From Oscillospiraceae bacterium (GTDB lineage Bacteria > Bacillota_A > Clostridia > Oscillospirales > Oscillospiraceae), in contig JAGAFT010000072.1 of NCBI GenBank assembly GCA_017627975.1, positions 1 to 7,187 of the forward strand: a stretch of 7,187 nucleotides of DNA, read 5' to 3'. Positions 1-5,046 of this stretch are shown in pieces. The first letter of the stretch is position 1; each line of letters starts with the position of its first letter. Below the pieces are notes generated by a model. It was given only the letters and a program-made list of their open reading frames with translations, searched no databases and was not told the DNA's origin. The position numbers were made by a program, and so were the translations under genes.

Positions 1-606
1 CATGATGAAGCCGGAAGCAAAAATGGCCACATCATTGCCGTAGGACTTGACCTCGCGGACCTTGCCGAAGGTGAAGGGCGTGCCGTCGGGGAAGACCTCG
101 GGCTCACGGCCGGAACCGAGACGCAGATAGCAGGGACCGTCGACTTCCATCATGGCCTTCGCGGCATAGTAAGCCTGCTGGCCGTCGGCCGGGGTCAGGA
201 TCTTGACGCCGGGCATGCTGCGCAGAATACCGACGTCCTCATAGAACTGATGGGTGACGCCCTCGCGCTCGCCGCCCAGCATGCCGCCGTTGAGGCCGAT
301 GAGCTTGACGTTCAGGCCGGGATAGGCGATAAAGGTGCGGATCATCTCGCAGGCGCGCATGGTCAGGAAGCCGGCATAGGAGACCACGATCGGCTTCATC
401 CCGGTGGTGGCGAGACCCGCGGCAATATCCACGGCATCCTGCTCGGCAATACCGACCTCGATCACGCGGTCGGGAAACTCCTCACGAAACTTGGTTGCGC
501 GGGCGGCGGCAACGGCGTCGGGGGAGACGATCACGATTTTTTCATCTTCGCGGGCCAGCTCCTGGATGGCCAGCATCGCAGCTTCTCTGGTAGATTTCAA
601 AGCCAT
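1..606 (-). CDS. Transketolase, C-terminal subunit (partial, 3' end beyond window)
   Basis: This is the pyrimidine-binding half of a two-gene transketolase. With the N-terminal subunit it would transfer two-carbon ketol units between sugar phosphates in the cytoplasm. 202 residues are visible, starting MALKSTREAAM. VGIAEQ at 51-56 carries the glutamate (E55) that activates thiamine diphosphate in this family. GGEREGVTHQ at 111-120 matches the conserved GxxG..THQ region, with H119. The tail from about 181 (KVREVKSYGNDVAIFASG) is the beginning of the transketolase C-terminal domain, so roughly the last 100 residues of a usual ~310 are cut off by the window edge. The start at 606 is preceded by a strong GGGGAGGAAG ribosome site and lies 14 bases after the stop of the upstream subunit, so the two are co-transcribed. 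A 1-deoxyxylulose-5-phosphate synthase or pyruvate dehydrogenase beta subunit is less likely, given the paired short N-subunit. Confidence 0.93.
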   Translation of the reverse strand, partial: MALKSTREAAMLAIQELAREDEKIVIVSPDAVAAARATKFREEFPDRVIEVGIAEQDAVDIAAGLATTGMKPIVVSYAGFLTMRACEMIRTFIAYPGLNVKLIGLNGGMLGGEREGVTHQFYEDVGILRSMPGVKILTPADGQQAYYAAKAMMEVDGPCYLRLGSGREPEVFPDGTPFTFGKVREVKSYGNDVAIFASGFIM

Positions 607-620
607 TTTTCTTCCTCCCC

Positions 621-1439
621 TCAGATCTTGTCCTTGAGCGCTTCACGCGCGATCTCGACTTCTTCGTCGGTGGGCACTCTCTTGTGCCAGGCGTTGTTGT
701 CTTCCATATAAGGAATGTTCTTGCCCTTGACGGTTTTGCAGGCAATCAGGGACGGCTTGTCGGTGACCTTCTTCGCTTCGGCGATGGCGGCCTGAATCTG
801 GGCGATGTCGTGACCGTCGATCTCCTGAACGTGCCAGTGGAAAGCGTTCCACTTGTCGGCAACCGGGTACAGACTCGAGAGCTCGGTGACCTTGCCGCCG
901 GACTGATGGTTGTTCAGATCCGCGAAGACGATGAGGTTGCCGGCCTTGAACTTGGCGGCAGCCATGGCGGCTTCCCAGATGATGCCCTCTTCCTCTTCGC
1001 CGTCGCCGACGATGGCATAGACGTAGTTTTCAATGCCCTGCATCCGGCAGCCCATGGCCATGCCGAGACCGATGGCCACGCCGTTGCCGAGAGAACCGGA
1101 AACCGTATCCACACCGGGGATCTTATTCATATCGGGGTGACCCTGGAGGAAGGAGCCCAGAGAACGCAGGCCCTTCAGCTCTTCCAGCGGGAAGTAGCCC
1201 TTGCGCGCAAGCGCAGCGTAAAGAATCGGGCAGGCGTGCCCTTTGGAAAGCACAAAGCGGTCACGCTCCGGCCAGCGGGGATTGGCCGGGTCAAGCTTCA
1301 TTTCTTCAAAAAACAGAACCGCCATGATATCCGCGATCGACATACAGGGACCGGGATGGCCGTCGCCTGCATCATGAACCGTTTCCACCACGTCCAGACG
1401 AAGACGGTTGGCAATGCGGGAGAGTTCATCAACAGTCAT
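621..1439 (-). CDS. Transketolase, N-terminal (ThDP-binding) subunit
   Basis: This 272-residue protein is the diphosphate-binding half of a split transketolase and has the usual length for such subunits. Visible motifs, in order, are GHPG at 27-30, SKGH at 65-68, GHPD at 100-103 and GSLGNG at 115-120. The thiamine diphosphate/Mg signature is GDGEEEEG starting at 145, closed by NN at 176-177. KTVKGKNIPYMEDNNAWH near 236-252 is the conserved end region. The ATG at 1439 has a good GGAGGTG site at 1448-1454. It is the first gene of a minus-strand operon with the C-terminal subunit, and a palindromic operator lies in its 5' region. Split transketolases are used in pentose metabolism and in dedicated catabolic routes such as the apulose-4-phosphate and sulfo-transketolase pathways. 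A regulated copy beside a TRAP transporter suggests a dedicated role, but the acceptor and donor sugars cannot be read from the sequence. Confidence 0.95.
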   Translation of the reverse strand: MTVDELSRIANRLRLDVVETVHDAGDGHPGPCMSIADIMAVLFFEEMKLDPANPRWPERDRFVLSKGHACPILYAALARKGYFPLEELKGLRSLGSFLQGHPDMNKIPGVDTVSGSLGNGVAIGLGMAMGCRMQGIENYVYAIVGDGEEEEGIIWEAAMAAAKFKAGNLIVFADLNNHQSGGKVTELSSLYPVADKWNAFHWHVQEIDGHDIAQIQAAIAEAKKVTDKPSLIACKTVKGKNIPYMEDNNAWHKRVPTDEEVEIAREALKDKI

Positions 1440-1466
1440 TGGGGATGCACCTCCGAATAATATAAT

Positions 1467-1480
1467 ATCCTATGTAGGAT
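1467..1480. promoter_or_regulatory. Candidate GntR operator, site 1 (transketolase promoter)
   Basis: ATCCTA-TG-TAGGAT is a perfect inverted repeat with a two-base centre. It extends loosely outward to the pattern AAnnTCCTAnnTAGGAnnTT. It covers the predicted transcription start of the minus-strand transketolase operon. The 18-base string TCCTATGTAGGATGTTTA, from 1468 to 1485, recurs exactly at 2544-2561 in front of the other operon. Binding by the product of the gene at 1730 is inferred from location; FadR-type GntR proteins bind short palindromes as dimers. Confidence 0.7.
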
Positions 1481-1486
1481 GTTTAA

Positions 1487-1515
1487 ATTCTAACGACTTC
1501 CGGGGCATTTGTAAA
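1487..1515 (-). promoter_or_regulatory. Probable sigma-A promoter of the transketolase operon
   Basis: On the minus strand TTTACA (1515-1510) is followed after 17 bases by TAGAAT (1492-1487). Each hexamer matches five of six consensus positions. Transcription would begin near 1480, inside the palindrome at 1467-1480 and about 40 bases before the start codon. This overlap is what makes repression by the neighbouring GntR protein plausible. Confidence 0.65.
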
Positions 1516-1651
1516 GAGTTTTTATCGGAGAAACTGAGATTTCGTCGCTTTGCCTATTTTGAATGACAAAAAATGTGCAAATTCACGAAAGCAACGGGCT
1601 GCCCTTCCTGAACAGAAGAAATGAAGCGCCGGAGAGAAAGAGAGAAAAGGC

Positions 1652-1681
1652 TTGACAGTCCGCCGTACCAGCAAGTATTAT
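1652..1681 (+). promoter_or_regulatory. Probable promoter of the GntR regulator gene
   Basis: A consensus TTGACA (1652-1657) is followed after 18 bases by TATTAT (1676-1681), which matches five of six positions. The predicted start is near 1688, giving a leader of about 40 bases to the ATG at 1730. No copy of the TCCTA-N2-TAGGA palindrome lies here. The rest of the 290-base gap between the transketolase and regulator genes (1516-1651) shows no open frame, repeat or structure that I can support. Confidence 0.6.
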
Positions 1682-1729
1682 GATATATATTCTTCAAAAA
1701 ACTGTAACACAAGAACAGGCAGGCGCGAT

Positions 1730-2455
1730 ATGGACAGCAACGAACTTGAATTCCCCGTGATCCGTAACACCTCCGTGGTGGATTCCGTAAAGGACTGGAT
1801 CACCGATCAGATGATCAAGGGCAATCTGCGCCCGGGCAGCAAGCTTCCCACCGAGGCGGAACTGAGCCAGAGACTCGGTGTGGGGCGAAACAGCGTCCGG
1901 GAGGCCATCAAACAGATGGAGGCCTATGGCGTACTCTATATCAAACGGGCGGAAGGAACCTTTGTCGCGGAACAGTTCGATCCGAAAATGCTCTCGCCCA
2001 TTTTCTACAGCATCATTCTGCAGAACGCCAGCTGGCAGGACTTTGTCGACCTGCGTCGCGCCATCGACATCGGGACCCTCTATGTCCTGATCGGACGGAA
2101 ACCGAAAAGGGAAGAGCTGGGTCGCCTCAGTGCGGCGCTTCAGAACCTCGAGAAAGCCGTCAGCGCCAAAGAACTGGACGTACAGAAGATTACGGAAGCC
2201 GACTGCATCTTCCACAACGAGATCATCAGCCTCACCAAGAACCCCCAGCTGAAGACGCTCTCGGAGTACATTAACCGCATTACGGTCCCCAGCCGGGAGA
2301 AGACCACGGAAATCGTCATCGCCAACGGCGAGATCGACAAATATGTCCATCTGCACCGGGAACTGTACCAGATCGTCCGTGACGGAAAACGGGAGGCCAT
2401 CGAGCAGGCGGTGCTGAACCACTATGTGTTCTGGGAGAAGACGAACCAGGTGTGA
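1730..2455 (+). CDS. GntR family transcriptional regulator, FadR subfamily (FCD domain)
   Basis: This is a 241-residue DNA-binding regulator. Residues 15-81 form the GntR winged helix: RPGSKLPTEAELSQRLGVGR at 34-53, followed by NSVREAIKQMEAYGVLYIKR and GTFV. Residues from about 100 to 235 are the all-helical FCD ligand domain. The usual metal ligands are visible: D158, H162 (EADCIFHNE), H207 or H209 (HLHRE) and H231 (NHY). FCD proteins generally bind organic acids or sugar acids through such a metal. A longer frame begins at a TTG at 1652, but that TTG is the first bases of the -35 box, so it would lie upstream of the transcript. The ATG at 1730, with only a weak AGGCAGG site, is preferred. 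It lies between two operons that share an operator-like palindrome and is probably their local repressor. Confidence 0.92.
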   Translation: MDSNELEFPVIRNTSVVDSVKDWITDQMIKGNLRPGSKLPTEAELSQRLGVGRNSVREAIKQMEAYGVLYIKRAEGTFVAEQFDPKMLSPIFYSIILQNASWQDFVDLRRAIDIGTLYVLIGRKPKREELGRLSAALQNLEKAVSAKELDVQKITEADCIFHNEIISLTKNPQLKTLSEYINRITVPSREKTTEIVIANGEIDKYVHLHRELYQIVRDGKREAIEQAVLNHYVFWEKTNQV

Positions 2456-2488
2456 TTTGGTGATTATGCTCAAAAAACAGGCCGGAAT

Positions 2489-2506
2489 ATTGTAAAAAGA
2501 TACAAT
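2489..2506. promoter_or_regulatory. Inverted repeat next to the racemase/TRAP promoter, possible regulator site
   Basis: ATTGTA-N6-TACAAT is a perfect 18-base inverted repeat that abuts the predicted -35 box. Its centre is about 43 bases upstream of the predicted transcription start, near where class II activators sit. The flanks resemble a catabolite-responsive element (TG..AA, then CA), but the central CG of that element is absent. It could also be a weak AT-rich terminator hairpin for the regulator gene that ends at 2455, as some T residues follow. The role is not settled. Confidence 0.4.
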
Positions 2507-2534
2507 TTACTTTTCTTCGTTATAGTGTTAACAT
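2506..2534 (+). promoter_or_regulatory. Possible promoter of the racemase-TRAP operon
   Basis: TTTACT (2506-2511) and TAACAT (2529-2534) are separated by 17 bases. The -10 is weak, with four of six matches. An alternative -10, TATAGT at 2521-2526, has no good -35 partner. The chosen pair mirrors the transketolase promoter: a TTTAC-type -35, a 17-base spacer, and the shared palindrome starting within ten bases after the -10. A weak promoter would fit dependence on an activator. Confidence 0.45.
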
Positions 2535-2543
2535 GGAATAAAG

Positions 2544-2561
2544 TCCTATGTAGGATGTTTA
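2544..2561. promoter_or_regulatory. Candidate GntR operator, site 2 (racemase-TRAP promoter)
   Basis: TCCTATGTAGGATGTTTA is an exact 18-base repeat of 1468-1485. It contains the inverted repeat TCCTA-TG-TAGGA at 2544-2555, with outer AA/TT matches at 2540-2541 and 2558-2559 as in site 1. It lies about nine bases after the predicted -10 and 82 bases before the first gene. That position is consistent with repression by blocking initiation. The gene for the likely binding protein ends about 90 bases upstream. Confidence 0.7.
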
Positions 2562-2642
2562 TGAGGGGAGTCCGATTCACCCGGAAACAGCCCGCAGAGG
2601 AAATTGACAATCACAGGAATCAAAGAGAACGAGGTATCAGAT

Positions 2643-3314
2643 ATGAAAGTCGGATTGATTTATACCAGCACCACACCCGAGCTCATCGCCGATGTGGAGC
2701 GCGAAGTGAAGAAGCAGCTGGGCGAGGACGTGGAGATGTTCTCCCTGCAGGATCCGAGCATTCTTGCCGATGTCCGCGCAGCGGGCTATGTGACCGCGGC
2801 TCCCGCCGCCCGCCTGATCGGCATGTATATGAAGGCCGTGGAAGAGGGCGTGGACGCGATGCTGAACCTCTGCTCTTCCGTGGGTGAAGTGGCGGACTGT
2901 GCACAGGATGCGGCGAAGTATCTCGGCGTTCCCATTGTGCGCGTGGATGAAGAGATGTGCCGCGAGGCCGTCCGGCTCGGAAAGCGCGTCGGCGTCATGG
3001 CGACCCTTCCGACGACCCTGACCCCGACCAAGAACACGGTTGCCCGTGTGGCCCGAGAGATGGGCGCCCATGTAGAACTGGTGGACTGCCTGGTGGACGG
3101 GGCCTTCGGCCTGGACCAGGAACAGTTTAAAAAGCGCCTCACCGATGCGGCGGCGGATATCATCGACCAGGTCGATGTCGTCGTTCTGGCACAGGGCAGC
3201 ATGGCCTATGCCGAAGAGCATCTGCGCAGCGTGTACGGCAAGCCCTTCCTCGGAAGCCCCAGATTCGGCGCCGCGGAGCTCAAGAAGGCGCTGCAGGCCA
3301 AGGGTGTTATCTGA
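2643..3314 (+). CDS. Asp/Glu/hydantoin racemase superfamily protein, function unassigned
   Basis: This 223-residue soluble protein has the two-lobed aspartate/glutamate racemase fold. It starts with the family's typical MKVGLIYTSTTPELI, has LNLCSSVGE around 75-82 with C77 in the place of the first catalytic cysteine, and a second lobe beginning near RVGVMATLPTTL at 115-126. The place of the second catalytic cysteine (often GC, followed by T or A) reads VLAQGSMAYAEEH at 181-193, with Gln184-Gly185 and no cysteine. Classical two-base racemisation is therefore doubtful. The protein may be an isomerase, lyase or decarboxylase of the superfamily, acting on the imported acid. The ATG at 2643 has GAGGT eight bases upstream; an in-frame TTG at 2604 lacks a ribosome site and would add residues unlike the family. 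It is first in the operon with the TRAP genes, 81 bases before the binding-protein gene. The gap holds only a 5-bp hairpin (3346-3360) and no convincing promoter. Confidence 0.82.
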   Translation: MKVGLIYTSTTPELIADVEREVKKQLGEDVEMFSLQDPSILADVRAAGYVTAAPAARLIGMYMKAVEEGVDAMLNLCSSVGEVADCAQDAAKYLGVPIVRVDEEMCREAVRLGKRVGVMATLPTTLTPTKNTVARVAREMGAHVELVDCLVDGAFGLDQEQFKKRLTDAAADIIDQVDVVVLAQGSMAYAEEHLRSVYGKPFLGSPRFGAAELKKALQAKGVI

Positions 3315-3395
3315 GCACCCTGCCGGCGGATCAAACAGTATTCTCGCTCTCGTGAAGAGCTAAGAATAAAAAAGAATCAGAAAGGAACAGAACAA

Positions 3396-4400
3396 ATGAA
3401 GAAGATCCTCGCACTCGTCATGGCTCTGACCATGATCTTCGCTCTGACCGCCGTCAGCGCGAGCGCGGACGACGCCATCGTCCTGAAGATCGGTGTTTCC
3501 ACCGCCGATACCGACCCGCGCAACATCGCAGCCAATGATTTCGCAAAAGAAATCGAAGAGAAGACCAACGGCGCTGTCAAGGCGGAAGTTTATCCCTCCG
3601 GCCAGCTCGGCGGCGACGGCCAGCTCGTTGAGTCCTTGGCGGTCAACGACGGTACGGTTGACATCGTCATCACCGACGCTTCCAACTTCGGCACCATCGT
3701 TCCCGACATGAACATCTCCGGTCTGCCCTTCCTGTTTGCGGACTTTGACGCTGCCTTCGCCTTCATGGAAGGTGAGATCGAAGCTGCCGCCGAGGCAGAG
3801 CTCCTTGAGCTCACCGGTGTCCACGTCCTGACCCACTATTCCAACGGCTTCCGCTGCGTCACCAACTCCAAGGGACCGGTCGAGACCCCCGATGATATGA
3901 AGGGCATGCTCATCCGTACCCCGGAGAACCAGGTCATCATGGCCACCATGTCCGCTCTGGGCGCCAACCCCCAGCCTCTGGCCTTCTCCGAGCTCTATCA
4001 GGCTCTGCAGCAGAAGACCTATGACGCACAGGAGAACCCCATCCCCATCATCTACAACAACAAGCTTTATGAAGTTCAGGAGTTCCTCTCCGTCACCAAC
4101 CACATCTACTCCGGCCTTTGCTTTGCCATCTCCGGCAGTGCATGGGACAGCCTGACCGCCGAGCAGCAGGAGATCGTCGTTGCGGCCGCTCAGACCTCCG
4201 GTGAGTGGCAGAGCGAGACCATCCGTCAGCAGACGGACGACCTCGTTGCCAACCTCGAAGAAGAGGGCATGAAGGTCAACTTCCCCGACCTGGCTCCGTT
4301 TGCCGAAGCCACCAAGTCTGTCATCGAAGAGAATGCCCTCGGCATCTCCGAAGACCTGCTGACCGCGCTGACCGCCGAGACCGAGGAAGCTGCCGCATAA
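3396..4400 (+). CDS. TRAP transporter solute-binding protein, DctP family
   Basis: This 334-residue exported receptor captures the substrate and delivers it to the membrane subunits encoded next. Residues 1-24 are a signal peptide: KK, a hydrophobic stretch at 4-20, and SASA before DD at 25-26, suggesting type I cleavage. There is no lipobox cysteine. Family marks follow: YPSGQLGGDGQLVESLAVNDGT from 66, the SGLPFLF segment at 108-114, R153 in GFRCVTN, then DDMKGMLIRTPENQ, where R174 is the arginine that pairs with the ligand carboxylate in most TRAP receptors. LAFSELYQALQQKTYDAQENP at 195-215 is the conserved signature before the hinge helix. A carboxylate ligand is therefore likely, but its identity cannot be deduced; C4-dicarboxylates are only the family namesake. 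AAAGGA about nine bases upstream supports the ATG. The acidic, alanine-rich tail (AETEEAAA) is unremarkable. Confidence 0.93.
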   Translation: MKKILALVMALTMIFALTAVSASADDAIVLKIGVSTADTDPRNIAANDFAKEIEEKTNGAVKAEVYPSGQLGGDGQLVESLAVNDGTVDIVITDASNFGTIVPDMNISGLPFLFADFDAAFAFMEGEIEAAAEAELLELTGVHVLTHYSNGFRCVTNSKGPVETPDDMKGMLIRTPENQVIMATMSALGANPQPLAFSELYQALQQKTYDAQENPIPIIYNNKLYEVQEFLSVTNHIYSGLCFAISGSAWDSLTAEQQEIVVAAAQTSGEWQSETIRQQTDDLVANLEEEGMKVNFPDLAPFAEATKSVIEENALGISEDLLTALTAETEEAAA

Positions 4401-4423
4401 ATCCTTAACACAAACTTAGCGAC

Positions 4424-4457
4424 GGGAAGGCCTTTTTCCCAATAAAAAGGCCTTCCC
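4424..4457 (+). terminator. Strong hairpin between receptor and membrane-subunit genes (partial terminator or mRNA stabiliser)
   Basis: GGGAAGGCCTTTTT (4424-4437) and its exact complement (4444-4457) form a 14-bp stem with a 6-base loop, starting 23 bases after the receptor stop codon. The bases after the stem (TCTGCTATATC) are not a T-run, so efficient intrinsic termination is doubtful. Such intercistronic hairpins often protect the upstream message and let the abundant binding protein be made in excess over the membrane subunits. The rest of the gap to 4515 holds only the ribosome site of the next gene. Confidence 0.65.
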
Positions 4458-4515
4458 TCTGCTATATCTGAATTACGGACCTCTAACCCACTACACCTAT
4501 TACGGAGAAGATCGA

Positions 4516-5046
4516 ATGCGTAAGAAACTATATGATGTGCTGAAAGTCATCCAGACGTGGATCGACCGGATCACGACGGGCGTTGCCTCGGTGCTGATCG
4601 GCGTCATGTTCGTGGTGATTATCGCCAATGTCATTCTTCGCGGAATCCCCGCGGTCGGAGGCTTCCGCTGGTACATGGAATTCAGCCAGTACGCCAACGT
4701 CTGGGCGATGCTGCTCGCCGCCGCCGGTATTGCCGTGCAGTGCACGAACCTGCGCGTGGAGGCGGTGGATTCCATCATGAAAAAGATTCCCGGTGGAAAC
4801 AAGATCTCTAAAGTGATCATCGATGTGGCGCTGATTCTGTTCTATTCTTCCGTGTTTGTAAGCGGAAAGACCTTTGCCAAGAAGTCCATGATTATCAAGG
4901 TTTCCACCATGCCGTCTTTTAAGATGGGGCAGGTATACCAGATCTTTCCCTGGGCTGCGGCACTGTGCATTGTGGCCGGCCTGGTGCATCTTCTGATTAC
5001 GCTGCTAGAGAAAGATGAATACCTCGGGGAGGTGAAGGAATCATGA
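4516..5046 (+). CDS. TRAP transporter small membrane subunit, DctQ family
   Basis: This 176-residue integral membrane protein is the usual size for the four-helix small subunit, which supports the large subunit and takes part in docking the receptor. Hydrophobic segments lie at about 21-41, 58-75, 99-117 and 141-163, with a basic N-terminus (MRKKLYDVLK). The RWYMEFSQYANVWAMLLAAAG run at 51-71 is the family's typical helix-2 region, where W/E residues line the interface. GGAGA (4504-4508) gives the ribosome site. Its TGA overlaps the ATG of the large subunit by four bases (ATGA at 5043-5046), so the two membrane proteins are translationally coupled. The names DctQ/SiaQ say nothing about the substrate. 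Confidence 0.92.
   Translation: MRKKLYDVLKVIQTWIDRITTGVASVLIGVMFVVIIANVILRGIPAVGGFRWYMEFSQYANVWAMLLAAAGIAVQCTNLRVEAVDSIMKKIPGGNKISKVIIDVALILFYSSVFVSGKTFAKKSMIIKVSTMPSFKMGQVYQIFPWAAALCIVAGLVHLLITLLEKDEYLGEVKES

Noticed and set aside
250..711. Open frame on the plus strand opposite the transketolase C-terminal subunit
   Set aside because: It overlaps a gene with strong motifs (VGIAEQ, THQ) on the other strand and has no family resemblance or plausible start signals.
684..1460. Long open frame on the plus strand opposite the transketolase N-terminal subunit
   Set aside because: It is an antisense shadow of a clearly conserved gene, with composition rich in G, D, H and R, no recognisable domain and no ribosome site.
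1694..2473. 259-residue minus-strand frame opposite the GntR gene
   Set aside because: The plus-strand protein has complete winged-helix and FCD motifs; the reverse frame is a codon-bias shadow.
2604..2609. TTGACA just upstream of the racemase-like gene as a -35 box or alternative TTG start
   Set aside because: No -10-like hexamer lies at a suitable distance, and the ATG at 2643 has a better ribosome site and the family's normal N-terminus.
3346..3360. GCTCT-CGTGA-AGAGC hairpin between the racemase-like and receptor genes, considered as a terminator
   Set aside because: The stem is only 5 bp and is followed by A-rich rather than T-rich sequence; read-through within one operon is more likely.
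3360..4103. Minus-strand frame opposite the receptor gene
   Set aside because: The plus strand encodes a full TRAP receptor with signal peptide and ribosome site; the reverse reading has no recognisable features.
4472..4506. Direct repeat ATTACGGA at 4472-4479 and 4499-4506
   Set aside because: At eight bases it is too short to be meaningful; the second copy includes the ribosome site of the next gene.
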